Positions 1 through 9,262 are shown, numbered from the stretch's first letter. The stretch: DNA of 64,000 bases from CBDFKJ01 sp965248805 (GCA_965248805.1 CBDFKJ010000009.1:744001-808000); one strand, 5' to 3'. A program made the numbers and translations. The notes: generated by a model not told the origin, from the letters alone.

Positions 1-906
1 TACGGACAGGGCCGGGTCGAACCCGTCGCATTCGCTGCCGATCCGTTTCAGCAGCGGGGTCGGAAGACGCCGGTGCGGCCGCATTTGATCGGCGAGGCGC
101 GACTGGAACAACAGCGCCAACTGATAAAACCGGAAGCTCTTATTGAAGCGCCCTTGCAGAAACAGATCCTCGGCCAACTGCACTAGGTTGTCGTAAACCA
201 ACAGGGTCCCGGCGCGCCTCAGCTCCCATTGCTTTGGCTTGGATTTCAGAACTTCGTACCGGCCAGCGTAGTTTTGGTGCGCCATGACGGTCGACGGAAG
301 GATTTTGACCGATTTGCTGAACTCTCTCGTTGCGGCGCCGTAGTCGCCTTCAACAAGATGCACGCGGCCGAGCATTCGGTGGGCGAAGTGGTCCGCGCCG
401 TTAAGCGATATCGCTAGCGTAAGGAACTGCTTCGCGGCCTCGACGTTCATCAGATTCAGATGCGCAACGCCGGCCAAGGTGGCGAGATAGCGATCATCGA
501 GTCCGTCGGGCCGGCGCAGATCTCGGGCGATGCGCTCGAACTGCTTCAAGTGCAAGAGGACCTGGAAATAGACGTCCGCCACCGGGGCTCGTCGCGCCAG
601 GATATATGGCCGAAACAGGAGATTGATGAGGCGCGCGGTCTTGAACATCCGCCCGTGCTGGCTAGCTCCCATGTGTGCCTGGGCCGAAATGACAAGGCTA
701 TACAAGACGACGAACAGGACCAGGCGGGCGGGAACCGGCCGACCGTCGCGCAGCAGTCTGTTGGCAAACAACACGAGGTGGTCGCCAACCGCCCCAGGTG
801 CCGCCTTGCGGTCGAACCAGTTGGACAGCCACAGGGCGATCGGCTTGATCCCGGTCCGGTTCCGCAGCATCACCTTGCGGTAGAGGCTGAAGCCTATGCG
901 ATACAT
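1..906 (-). CDS. TPR-like helical protein, C-terminus cut by the window edge
   Basis: An open frame of 302 codons runs from an ATG at 906 leftwards to base 1 without a stop, so the gene continues outside the window. The first 90 residues are basic and hydrophobic (LVLFVVLYSLVISAQ around residues 64-78). Residues 120-240 look like helical repeats of the tetratricopeptide kind, e.g. 'AAKQFLTLAISLNGADHFAH' and 'YGAATREFSKSVKILPSTVM', which is the usual A/L/G spacing. A GTG six codons upstream is an alternative start. No catalytic motif is visible. TPR proteins of this kind often sit in polysaccharide loci, which fits the neighbouring genes, but the function is unknown. The frame is supported by its length, smooth repeat pattern and codon use; the opposite-strand frames here are shadows. 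Confidence 0.6.
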   Translation of the reverse strand, partial: MYRIGFSLYRKVMLRNRTGIKPIALWLSNWFDRKAAPGAVGDHLVLFANRLLRDGRPVPARLVLFVVLYSLVISAQAHMGASQHGRMFKTARLINLLFRPYILARRAPVADVYFQVLLHLKQFERIARDLRRPDGLDDRYLATLAGVAHLNLMNVEAAKQFLTLAISLNGADHFAHRMLGRVHLVEGDYGAATREFSKSVKILPSTVMAHQNYAGRYEVLKSKPKQWELRRAGTLLVYDNLVQLAEDLFLQGRFNKSFRFYQLALLFQSRLADQMRPHRRLPTPLLKRIGSECDGFDPALSV

Positions 907-1108
907 TCTCCGTACAAGTCTCACAATTCCGCGGCTCTTTCGGAGTCTGTTCGGCTCGCCCACGCCGACAAAGCGGAACCATTTGCGATAGCTCCACCTC
1001 GGCGGTGGGCGCGACTCGCCCCCGCGAATGTCGATTGCTCGCCTAACTGTGCCCGAAACCCAGTTCGATGTTTTCGGTGCTCTCACCGACTATGCCCCCC
1101 CTGTACTA

Positions 1109-1943
1109 GGCTCCGGACCCATAAATCGCTTGAGCCGACGCGGCGCGACGTGATTCACGCTCCCAAACTGCGGGAGTGTTGCGATGGACGATACGTTCTG
1201 GCTGAGCGAGGAACAGTTTGCGCGGCTCGTGCCGCATCTGTCGACGGATACGCGCGGCAAGCCGAGAGTCGACGACCGCCGCGTTATAAGCGGTATCATC
1301 CATGTGTTGAAGTCCGGCGGACGTTGGGTCGATGCGCCGTCCGTCTATGGCCCGCGCAAGACGCTCTACAATCGCTTCGTGCGGTGGGCGGCCAAAGGCG
1401 TGTGGACAGGGATATTCCACGCTCTGGCTTCGGCGGGTGGGCCGCCGGCGCAAGTGTTGATCGATTCCTCGGCGGTGAAGGCTCATCGCTGCGCCTCGGG
1501 CGGCAAAGGGGGGAGCACACGCAGGCCATTGGCCGCTCCCGCGGCGGGCGCACCACGAAGATCCATGCGCTGACCGATGGCCTCTGCCGCCCGTTCGCCT
1601 TCCTGCTGACCGGCGGCCAAGTGGCGGACTGCACAGCGGCCGCTGCTGGAGCGGATGCCGGCCACCTCGATCCTGACTGGCGACAAGGGCTATGACAGCG
1701 ACGCCGTTCGCCGCAAGATCGAGAGCAGAGGCGTCGCTCCGAACATCCCGCCGAAGGCCAACCGCCGCTGGAAGCCGTGCTTCAGCCCGGCGCTCTATCG
1801 CGACCGCAACGCCATCGAGCGCATGTTCGGCCGGCTGAAAGACTTCCGCAGAATCGCAACCCGCTATGACCGCCTCGCCCAAAACTTCCTCGCCGCCGTC
1901 TGTCTCGCCGCTACCGTCAGCTAATGGTTATGAGTCCGGACCC
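1109..1943 (+). mobile_element. IS5-family insertion sequence (IS427-like), 835 bp
   Basis: The ends are 16-bp imperfect inverted repeats: GGCTCCGGACCCATAA at 1109-1124 and the complement of GGGTCCGGACTCATAA at 1928-1943. The dinucleotide TA flanks both ends (1107-1108 and 1944-1945), the duplication expected for this IS5 subgroup. It carries one transposase gene split over frames. It lies between the TPR gene and the HldE-like gene, pointing the same way as the sugar genes. Confidence 0.85.
1184..1924 (+). pseudogene. IS5-family transposase, frame changes twice
   Basis: The first part (1184-1573) starts MDDTFWLSEEQFARLVPHL and carries the DUF4096-like N-terminus and the first catalytic Asp region (VLIDSSAVKAHR). 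The reading then moves by -1 near the run AAAGGGGGG at about 1505-1513, a classic programmed slippage site in this IS group, into a frame reading GRTTKIHALTDG and LLTGGQVADC. A second shift near 1635-1650, where the family normally stays in frame, moves into ATSILTGDKGYDSDAVRR and the final DDE region NAIERMFGRLKDFRR. The first shift is probably functional. The second looks like an inactivating indel, so this copy is unlikely to transpose by itself. Confidence 0.75.
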
Positions 1944-2258
1944 TAATTCAAGTGTACACGCAATTGCACGTAGCGCGCAAGAAACAGCACTTTTGCGCGA
2001 CGAGCGGGGCACGCTGAGCCGAAAGTAATCCCTTGGGGCGGCACCCGATCCGTATTGCGGAGGTGGTGTCTTTCGCCGCCATTGAACGACCGGAGCCACG
2101 ACCGGCCAGGCATTATTTACACAGCCTATCCGAGTTCGTGGATGGTCGATCCCGATTGACACACGTGCTCCAGTGCGCATCGTGCATCGGTTAGAATCCG
2201 ACTCGATCATCGATATCGGCACCGTCCGGTGCGTCAGGCTCAAGGCTGCGAGGTCGAA
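1944..2258. other. Non-coding gap with no convincing gene
   Basis: About 315 bases between the IS5 element and the HldE-like gene. Frames here are short and lack coding character. It must hold the promoter for the sugar genes that follow, but no clear -35/-10 pair was identified. Confidence 0.5.
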
Positions 2259-3758
2259 ATGTCTATTTTGGCAGGATCAGGCGCGGTCGAAAAAATCCTC
2301 GGCGGGATCCGCGAAGCCATTGGCCCCGGCCAGCGGGTAGCGTTCGTCTCCGGCAATTTCAACGTGCTTCACCCAGGCCACCTGCGTCTCCTCAAATTTG
2401 CCGCTGAAAGTGGGGATGTCCTCGTCGTCGGCGTCAATCCCGACGATACGGCCGGTGTGACGGTGCCGGCGGACATGCGCCTTGAGGGCCTGCAATTGAT
2501 TACGATCGTCGACCACGCATTCATTCTGGACGAGCCGCCGCACGCGTTTATCGCCATCCTCAGGCCCGAGATCGTCGTGAAGGGGAAGGAATATGAGAGC
2601 CGCGTGAACTCCGAGCAGGCAGTTGTCGACGCCTATGGCGGCAAGCTCCTGTTCAGTTCCGGCGAAGTCCGCTTCGCCTCGATAAACCTTCTTCAGCGGG
2701 ATTATCTGGAAACCAACGCCTCTACCATATTGGTTCCACAAGATTTTCCGGCCCGCCACGGCTTCGAGGTCACAGATCTCAGGGAGACACTCACCGGAAT
2801 GGCCGGCCAGCGGGTCTGCGTGGTCGGCGATCTCATCGTCGACACATATGTCGACTGCGAGCCGCTCGGCATGTCGCGGGAGGGGCCGACGGTCGTGGTG
2901 TCGCCGATCGATGAAAAGACGTTCGTCGGCGGCGCGGGGGTTGTGGCCGCCCATGCGCGCGGCCTCGGTGCGGACGTGAAGCTGCTAACGGTCGGCGGTG
3001 ACGACGAGCTTGCTGGCTTCGCGCGTAACGAGATGGCCAAGCTTGATATCGACAGTGAGATCCTGATCGACAAGACGCGCCCGACAACCAACAAGATCCG
3101 CTACCGGGCGCAGGGCAAGACGCTGCTGAGGGTAAACCGTCTGAAGCAGCGCGCGGTGGACAGTGAGCTTCTGTCCCAGATGCTCATGCGGATCGAGGCG
3201 TGCCTGCCGCGGACCGATCTCCTGTTATTTTCCGATTTCAACTACGGCTGCCTGCCGCAGGTTCTGGTGGATGCGACGATCGCGCGGGCTGCGGAGCGTG
3301 GCATCATGATGGCGGCCGACAGTCAGGCCTCCTCGCAGCTGGCCGACATATCGCGCTTTAAGGGCATGGTGTTGATATCGCCGACAGAGCACGAGGCCCG
3401 TCTGGCGCTGCAGGACTTCGAATCGGGCCTCGTGATCATCAGCGAGCAGTTACGGCAAGCCGCCCGAGCCAGAAATGTCGCTGTGACCCTGGGCGCTGAA
3501 GGCTTGCTCATTCATGCCCCGAACGAGGCCGAGTACCAGACCGACCGGCTGCCGGCATTCAACACGGCACCGAAGGACGTCGCCGGCGCCGGCGACTGCT
3601 TCTTCGCCACCGCCTCACTCGCGCTCAGCGCCGGCGTCGACATCTGGCGTAGCTCCTATCTGGGGGCTCTGGCTGCCGCCCATCAGGTTTCGCGCGTTGG
3701 CAACATGCCGGTCCGGTTGATGGATATTGTGGCCGAGATAGACTACTCACTCGACTAG
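2259..3758 (+). CDS. Nucleotidyltransferase-PfkB sugar kinase, reversed HldE domain order
   Basis: A 499-residue protein. Residues 25-160 form a cytidylyltransferase-fold domain: FVSGNFNVLHPGHLRLL has the HxGH motif (residues 38-41), followed by VVVGVNPD-type and VVKGKEY segments. Residues 185-495 form a PfkB/ribokinase domain: VCVVGDLIVDTYVDCEPLG, FVGGAGVVAAHA, and the catalytic signature DVAGAGDCFFA with the Asp near residue 446. Known HldE proteins have the kinase first and the nucleotidyltransferase last, so this order is swapped. The likely role is phosphorylation of a heptose-7-phosphate-like sugar and nucleotide activation of the 1-phosphate, in the cytoplasm. The ATG at 2259 follows GCGAGG; a GTG at 2229 is possible but has no good ribosome site. 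The substrate is inferred from the GmhA-like gene at 17913. Confidence 0.8.
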   Translation: MSILAGSGAVEKILGGIREAIGPGQRVAFVSGNFNVLHPGHLRLLKFAAESGDVLVVGVNPDDTAGVTVPADMRLEGLQLITIVDHAFILDEPPHAFIAILRPEIVVKGKEYESRVNSEQAVVDAYGGKLLFSSGEVRFASINLLQRDYLETNASTILVPQDFPARHGFEVTDLRETLTGMAGQRVCVVGDLIVDTYVDCEPLGMSREGPTVVVSPIDEKTFVGGAGVVAAHARGLGADVKLLTVGGDDELAGFARNEMAKLDIDSEILIDKTRPTTNKIRYRAQGKTLLRVNRLKQRAVDSELLSQMLMRIEACLPRTDLLLFSDFNYGCLPQVLVDATIARAAERGIMMAADSQASSQLADISRFKGMVLISPTEHEARLALQDFESGLVIISEQLRQAARARNVAVTLGAEGLLIHAPNEAEYQTDRLPAFNTAPKDVAGAGDCFFATASLALSAGVDIWRSSYLGALAAAHQVSRVGNMPVRLMDIVAEIDYSLD

Positions 3759-3780
3759 GGCGAGGTTCCGAGGACCCAAC

Positions 3781-4497
3781 GTGCGTGCGCTGCTTCTCGC
3801 GGCCGGAATCGGCACCCGGCTGCGCCCGATTACGGAAACCAACCCGAAGTGCCTGGTTCCGATCCACGGAAAGCCGCTTCTCGATTATTGGCTTGAGCTC
3901 CTTTTCGCCAGCGATGACGTGGATCGCGTCTTGATTAACACGCACCACCTGGCCGACCGGGTGGAGGCGCACGTCGCCGGCTCGTGTTGGCGGAGCCGAA
4001 TCGATCTGGCGTACGAGCCCCACCTTCTCGGCGGCGGTGGAACCATCAAGGCCAACCTCGCCTACTTCGGCGCCGGGTCGTTTCTGGTCGCTCATGCGGA
4101 CAACCTGACCGATTTTGATCTACGCGGGTTCATCGCGGCCCACGCCCGCCGCCCGCCACACTGCGCGATCACCATGCTGACGTTCCGCACAGACGATCCG
4201 GGCTCGTGCGGCGTGGTGGAACTCGATGACAAGGATGTCGTCCAGGCATTCCACGAGAAAGTCGCGAGCCCGCCCGGCAACCTGGCGAACGCCGCAGTGT
4301 ATGTGTTCGCGCCTGAGGTCGGCGAATTCACGGCCGGGTTCGCGCGTCCATTCGTCGATCTCAGCACCGAAGTGATTCCGGCCTTCGTGGGCCGCATCCT
4401 TGCTGTCGAGAACCGCGGGTATCACCGCGACATCGGCACCCTGGGCAGCCTGAAGCGCGCCCATGCGGAGTTTTTGCCGCCGGCCGGGCAATCCTGA
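3781..4497 (+). CDS. Sugar-1-phosphate nucleotidyltransferase (HddC/GmbP-like)
   Basis: A 238-residue NTP_transferase protein with the signature LAAGIGTRLRPIT at residues 6-18 and the conserved Lys in TNPKCLVP (Lys23). LLGGGGTIKAN follows at 82-92 and the metal-site region VAHADNLTDFD at 103-113. Such enzymes join a sugar 1-phosphate to NTP with release of pyrophosphate; in heptose pathways the homologue makes GDP-D-glycero-D-manno-heptose. It starts with GTG 22 bases after the HldE-like gene, so the two are probably cotranscribed. Two activation enzymes side by side may mean two different activated sugars. The nucleotide used cannot be read from the sequence. Confidence 0.8.
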   Translation: MRALLLAAGIGTRLRPITETNPKCLVPIHGKPLLDYWLELLFASDDVDRVLINTHHLADRVEAHVAGSCWRSRIDLAYEPHLLGGGGTIKANLAYFGAGSFLVAHADNLTDFDLRGFIAAHARRPPHCAITMLTFRTDDPGSCGVVELDDKDVVQAFHEKVASPPGNLANAAVYVFAPEVGEFTAGFARPFVDLSTEVIPAFVGRILAVENRGYHRDIGTLGSLKRAHAEFLPPAGQS

Positions 4498-4540
4498 GGC
4501 GGATAAATCTCTTCAATGGACAGGATGTCCGTCGGACGCC

Positions 4541-5734
4541 CTACCGCAGCGCATAGAGGCGTCGGCGGCGCTGCCATTGGACCCCGCCGTGAGCCGAGCC
4601 GGGTCGGCGCCGCCGCCATCGGATACCGCGCCGGATGATATCGCCGACCGGAGAAACGGTTCGTTCTTCACGCAAGTCGTGACGGTCGAGGAGGTCGCCA
4701 AAGGCCGGTATCGCAAGTTCGATCCGATCCCGGCCGTCGTGCCAGCGCCAAACGTCGTCCGGTGCGCCATCGGTCGCCGCATCGGAAAAGGCCTGTGCCA
4801 GACAATCGGAAAAGGAATCGATGATGCCAGCGGGTTGTACGTGGTCGCGATCGAAGACCCGAAGTCGGTTCGTTACCGGCCGCTGCAGTGAAGCACGGAT
4901 CTGCGCCTCGGACGCGCTGGAACCCAGGAAATCGACGACTTCGGCAAGGCGGCTCGCGATTTCGTCATAGTCGATCACCAGATGGCGGCATGACCGCCTC
5001 GCCAGTTTCAGCGCGTTCAGATCGTTGTAGAACAGGACGAGAAGATCCTCCACGGCGTCCTCCAAGGGATAGTGTAGGCTCCCGTGCGGGGCGTCGTCGT
5101 CGAGGTTGCCGGCCAGAGGTGCGCCGCGGCGGGTCAGGCTGATCCGTCGTGGCCGGGGTTCCGTCTGGTCCTGCCACTGTCGGGTGACGTTTTCGACGAA
5201 GGTACGGTCGAAATCGGCCAGGTGCGCAATCGCGTCTGGGTTCAGTTTGTGAAAGACACCGCGCACCTTCCAGGAATGGAATTGCGCCGCGTAGTTTCTC
5301 TTCAGAAGTATTGTTGGAACGTCATCGCCGATGAGTTTGCCCAAAAAATCGAATGCAGGCGGATCGAGGTACCCGTAAGGATCGAAGATAAGCTTGGAGC
5401 CATAAATCAGATGTGCGTCCGCGTCGACAGGCTGGGTGTCACATGCCGAAAGGATGCAGTCCTCGATCGACCGGGTGGACCTGTCGACATAGATATGCGT
5501 GGGATGCGGCTTCTGGTATGCCAGCCGCGGCTTCAACTCCAGCCGTGCCTTGACGTCCGAAAGCTGGTCCAGTGTGGTCTCAAGCCAAGTCGATCCCGTC
5601 CGTCCATTCCCGATCACGAGGAAATAGCCCGGGCCGCGAGCAACTCGTCGTTTCGCCGCGGGCTCGACAGCGCCCGATGGCTCCCTGTACACAGTGTTCC
5701 TCCGGCCCGCGTAAGTAGGAGTGGAGATTCGCAT
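4541..5734 (-). CDS. Sulfotransferase-like protein, paralogue 1
   Basis: A 397-residue protein with a P-loop-like PAPS 5'-phosphate motif, NGRTGSTW, at residues 43-50. A second motif, LLKRNYAAQFHSWKV, resembles the region that binds the 3'-phosphate of PAPS (Arg...Ser). It shares the order of motifs with the proteins at 8039 and 11157: TRSI after the P-loop, then KLIFDPYGY, then DDLLVLFYNDL. It is the most divergent of the three and the only one on the minus strand, with a longer N-terminus. A sulfotransferase moves sulfate from PAPS to a sugar or lipid; the acceptor here is probably the surface glycan made by the neighbouring genes. Family membership is by motif only, and sugar kinase-like P-loops could mimic it. 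Confidence 0.6.
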   Translation of the reverse strand: MRISTPTYAGRRNTVYREPSGAVEPAAKRRVARGPGYFLVIGNGRTGSTWLETTLDQLSDVKARLELKPRLAYQKPHPTHIYVDRSTRSIEDCILSACDTQPVDADAHLIYGSKLIFDPYGYLDPPAFDFLGKLIGDDVPTILLKRNYAAQFHSWKVRGVFHKLNPDAIAHLADFDRTFVENVTRQWQDQTEPRPRRISLTRRGAPLAGNLDDDAPHGSLHYPLEDAVEDLLVLFYNDLNALKLARRSCRHLVIDYDEIASRLAEVVDFLGSSASEAQIRASLQRPVTNRLRVFDRDHVQPAGIIDSFSDCLAQAFSDAATDGAPDDVWRWHDGRDRIELAIPAFGDLLDRHDLREERTVSPVGDIIRRGIRWRRRRPGSAHGGVQWQRRRRLYALR

Positions 5735-5908
5735 ATGGAATGGTCTCTATTAGCATGCGGCGCACACACGATCGACGGTGTTCAGCCGAGGCGACCGCAG
5801 CAAAACAAGATGTCGTCGAATACACGGCAAACCGAACCGCTGCCGATAAAACTAATTGTCTGAGACAGGAAGCCGCATGTTGAGAGCGACCAGGCTGCAG
5901 GGCGCGAA

Positions 5909-7783
5909 ATGACGACGCATACGCTGATCGGCAAGGACGGATCGGCCGCCGCCGCGCTCAACCTGCTGCGGCTCAGGGCAGCGCGTTACCAGGAGGTCGC
6001 GCACTGGATCGTTCTGGACACCATCTGGCGATTCCGCCAACGGCTCGCCTGGTGCTTGATAGCGAGCGGGCTCGCCCTCGGCATGCAGGCCGGGGCGCTG
6101 GTGCTGTTTACGAGTTACGCGCGCCGTCTGGAAAGCAATGCCGATTTCGCTTTCGCCGGTTTCGCGTTCGATCTTGCCGACTCCTACTTGCTGCTGGTCG
6201 GCGCGATCGGCGTCGGCGGAGTGCTGTTCGCTGTGTCCTCCTTTCTACGGCTCCATGCCTATCGGGGCTTCTCCGAACTCGGCGGGCGCTATGGCGTGTT
6301 CTGCGCCGAGCGCGTGATCACGCTCGTCTCCAGCGGTCTGCATGGCAAAATCAGCAGCAGCGTAAAGCTCGATCAGGTCGAGGTCCGTCAGCTGGTCACG
6401 CGCGCCAGTCCGATATGCAGTCGGGTCATGTATGGACTCATCGGCACGCTACCGCTGCTGGCTGGGCTGCTGGTCTACGCCGCGTTCCTCGTCTACCTCG
6501 ATTTCATGCTCACCATGATCATCTTGGCGGCAATGTCGTTGTCGTTCGTCTTCTATTACACGCTGAGCGTGCAGGCCTCGACCCTCATGCGCGCACGCGA
6601 AGAGAAGAAGCGCGAGATGATCCAGGACTATGGTCAGTTGCTTGACCTGATAAGGAACGGCGCGCAACCGCTATCGTCCGCGCACCCGCTGATCCAGGCA
6701 AAGGTACAGAACGGCAGTTTCGCCGAGTTCTTCGCACAGTTTTTTCGCCCCAAGTTGATCGCCGCCAACAGCGCCCATGTCAGCGCGATGATGCAGGCGC
6801 TCGTGCTCACGGTGATCGGATTGGTCAAGGGCGGCCAGATCATCACCACGGGTACCGGTTTCGGCGATCTCATCATCTTTCTCGTCGCCGGCCGCATGGC
6901 GATGACCAACTTCCTGGGCATCACCAACGCGTTGGTCATGATCAACCGGTTCTATCCGACCGTGGCCGACTATTTCAGTACGGTTGAACGGCTGCAGCGG
7001 GCTGGCGGAACCGGGCCGGTCGCCAAGCGTGGCCTTGCCTGCCCGAAGCTGCGGCTGGTGGCGCGGCCCCTCGGCGAGGGGACAGCGAAACGTCCGCCGG
7101 AGATCGAGTTGGCGCCGGGTGCGCGGCTGGGGCTGATCGCGCCGAGACCGATCGACCGGTTCACGCTCGTCGAGATCATGTCGGCGTTTCGGATCGCGCC
7201 GGATAAGACGCGGTCCGCCCGCGGGCGCCTGGCTCCCGGCCTATGTTGGCTGGTGCCGGAGGCGCCGGCGCAAGCCGCAGTGTCGTTCTGCGAGGCCACC
7301 GGCCTGGCGGGTGCGGAGGACGGGCCGGCGCTCCGGCGCGAGCTGGCCGGGCTGGGTCTTTCGGCGGAGGCCTTGGCGGGCCTGCCGGCGGATCCGACGA
7401 TCCCGATGGACCAGGCGGCTTGGGGTCGCGTTACACGGGAGGCGTTATGGGGAGCCCATCTGCTGGCTGCCGGGCGCGCCGACCGCCCTGTTGTGATCGT
7501 CGGTGCCGAGGCTCTGGCCGAGATTGGCGAGGATGCAGCCCGCAACGTCTTCGATCGACTCCTCGCCGACCGTATCGTGCTCATCGCCTACCGGCCACCG
7601 CAGGCGACCGAGGTCGGCGCCTTCGCCGAGCGCTACGCACTGCTGTACGACGACGACACGCTGTTGGGTTATCTGGCGCGAGACGAGATCGAGGCCCGGC
7701 TGGACCTGATCAACGAGATGGATCGGGCCCGAAAGGAAATGGATGTCGGCGGCTTGGACGACATGATCCTGGACGACATTTGA
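5909..7783 (+). CDS. ABC-exporter-like membrane protein with degenerate ATPase domain
   Basis: A 624-residue protein built like a type I ABC exporter half: six membrane segments at about 46-70, 90-112, 172-192, 196-218, 290-308 and 318-345, followed by the usual linker NRFYPTVADYFSTVERL. The C-terminal half aligns with an ABC nucleotide-binding domain, but every ATP motif is lost. The P-loop position reads LIAPRPIDRFTL (409-420) with no GxxxxGKS. The signature position reads IPMDQAAWGRV instead of LSGGQ. Walker B reads PVVIVGAEALAEI without Asp-Glu, and the switch His is Tyr in VLIAYRPP. It is intact and long, so it is probably expressed but not an ATPase. It may scaffold, or pair with a catalytic partner. 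It is divergent from the 4541 gene across a 174-base promoter gap. Confidence 0.7.
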   Translation: MTTHTLIGKDGSAAAALNLLRLRAARYQEVAHWIVLDTIWRFRQRLAWCLIASGLALGMQAGALVLFTSYARRLESNADFAFAGFAFDLADSYLLLVGAIGVGGVLFAVSSFLRLHAYRGFSELGGRYGVFCAERVITLVSSGLHGKISSSVKLDQVEVRQLVTRASPICSRVMYGLIGTLPLLAGLLVYAAFLVYLDFMLTMIILAAMSLSFVFYYTLSVQASTLMRAREEKKREMIQDYGQLLDLIRNGAQPLSSAHPLIQAKVQNGSFAEFFAQFFRPKLIAANSAHVSAMMQALVLTVIGLVKGGQIITTGTGFGDLIIFLVAGRMAMTNFLGITNALVMINRFYPTVADYFSTVERLQRAGGTGPVAKRGLACPKLRLVARPLGEGTAKRPPEIELAPGARLGLIAPRPIDRFTLVEIMSAFRIAPDKTRSARGRLAPGLCWLVPEAPAQAAVSFCEATGLAGAEDGPALRRELAGLGLSAEALAGLPADPTIPMDQAAWGRVTREALWGAHLLAAGRADRPVVIVGAEALAEIGEDAARNVFDRLLADRIVLIAYRPPQATEVGAFAERYALLYDDDTLLGYLARDEIEARLDLINEMDRARKEMDVGGLDDMILDDI

Positions 7784-8038
7784 CCGCTTCGCCGGCGTGC
7801 CGGATACCGCTTGCGCAACGCTGTCCTTGGTGGGCACGGATCGTGAGAACTTCTTGACAGGTTCGAGCGCCATCGCCAGAAAAGGCGCGGGCTCGCAAAA
7901 AGCGCGCACGCGTTGGTGGTCTTAAGGATGGCGGGGCGCTCCGGGTAATTCGGGATCGAGTCACAGCTCACAGAGTCCACCGTTTGGCCGGTTGGTCACA
8001 TCGGCCAAGTGTCCCCAATCGGAGAAACAGAACTGCCG

Positions 8039-9262
8039 ATGCGCTATTTCGTCTTAATGGGAAACACGCGTGTTGGCTCGACTTGGTTTGCGTCGAGTAT
8101 TCACAACCTCCCCGATGTCTACTGTACCCGCGAAATCAGATGGCGGATGCCATACCAGGTTCAGGCTCCGCGTGTTCATTCATATATCGACAGCACGACG
8201 CGATCGATAAAGGAACGGCTCGAGTTCGGCGTCCGCGCCGCCGGCAAACGAAACCTGGTTGCCGTGGGGGCGAAGCTCAAATTTGATCCCCTCGGCTATG
8301 CGCTGCCATCGGCCTTTTCCGAGTTGCGAAGAATCCTTGAAGACGATGTTCACGTCATTTTTCTGCGCCGATCCTATTTCGAAATCTTCCAGACTTGGAG
8401 GGCATTCGGCATCAGGCACCGTGCCAATCCGAACGCCAGCAAGACACCGTCCAAGGAGCAGGGAAGTGAGACGACCGGGCGCCACGCGGAGCGGCTCAAC
8501 CGGTTCCACACCATGCATCGCGCGCCGTTTAAGCAGAAGCGGGTCTTGATCACCGGCGACGGCAACGTGATCGCGCGCTTTTTACACAACAGCTACGGCG
8601 GCGAGACGCTCTACCATTCGATCAGCGATGCCATCGACGACCTCTTGGTCCTATTCTACAATGACGTGTTCGGGTTGACGGTGATCGACGGTCACCACAA
8701 CACCGATGCTTTCACGTATCCGGAAATCCGGTCCAAGTTTTTCGATGTGGCTCAGAACCTGTCACTAGCGGTATCGGCGGAAGAGTGCCGCGCCGCTCTC
8801 AACAACGCGACGACCAGCCAGATCGAAACGCCCGGCCTTGATCTCGTCTATCCCGTTAACGCGCTGAAGGAAGTCTCGGAGCACTTGGACTCCGTGTTTC
8901 ACCGCATCCGCGCTGGCGGTTTGAGCCCGGACGCGGTCGTCCGTTTCGACGAACAAAAAGGCTGCGTGTCGTTCCACCTTCCGGGACTGGTCTCGATCTT
9001 GGCCCGGCACGAGGAAACAGCGGGGCTGCTGGGCGGCGGAACGTCCGGCGGTTCTCGCTTGCTGCGGCGTGTGCTCGCACCGACGCGGCGCGTCGAGGGA
9101 CACTACTCACGTTCGGTGCGCTTGTTTCGCAGCTTGTTTGCGCGAAGGACTCGGATTCAGAACGAGGACTGGCTGGCACAGCGCCCGATGTACGTGCCGT
9201 TGCCGCAGGCACCGAAACCGCCGGTCGCGCCATCCACGGAGCCGTTGCCCAATCCGAATTGA
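8039..9262 (+). CDS. Sulfotransferase-like protein, paralogue 2
   Basis: A 407-residue protein beginning MRYFVLMGNTRVGSTWF, with the PAPS-type P-loop at residues 9-16. It then has VHSYIDSTTRSIKERLEFG, a KLKFDPLGYALPSAF block and VIFLRRSYFEIFQTWRAFG, the candidate 3'-phosphate site. The paralogue at 11157 matches it almost block for block through the first 190 residues, so the two arose by duplication. An in-frame GTG at 8009 would add ten residues, but the paralogue starts at the equivalent of 8039. The proline-rich tail (QAPKPPVAPSTEPLP) is probably disordered. The likely role is sulfation of a surface sugar; the acceptor is unknown. Confidence 0.65.
   Translation: MRYFVLMGNTRVGSTWFASSIHNLPDVYCTREIRWRMPYQVQAPRVHSYIDSTTRSIKERLEFGVRAAGKRNLVAVGAKLKFDPLGYALPSAFSELRRILEDDVHVIFLRRSYFEIFQTWRAFGIRHRANPNASKTPSKEQGSETTGRHAERLNRFHTMHRAPFKQKRVLITGDGNVIARFLHNSYGGETLYHSISDAIDDLLVLFYNDVFGLTVIDGHHNTDAFTYPEIRSKFFDVAQNLSLAVSAEECRAALNNATTSQIETPGLDLVYPVNALKEVSEHLDSVFHRIRAGGLSPDAVVRFDEQKGCVSFHLPGLVSILARHEETAGLLGGGTSGGSRLLRRVLAPTRRVEGHYSRSVRLFRSLFARRTRIQNEDWLAQRPMYVPLPQAPKPPVAPSTEPLPNPN

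Noticed and set aside
460..1695. Long plus-strand frame of 411 codons
   Set aside because: Its first part is antisense to the TPR gene and its last part is an inner frame of the IS5 transposase; composition is Arg/Pro-rich and without domains.
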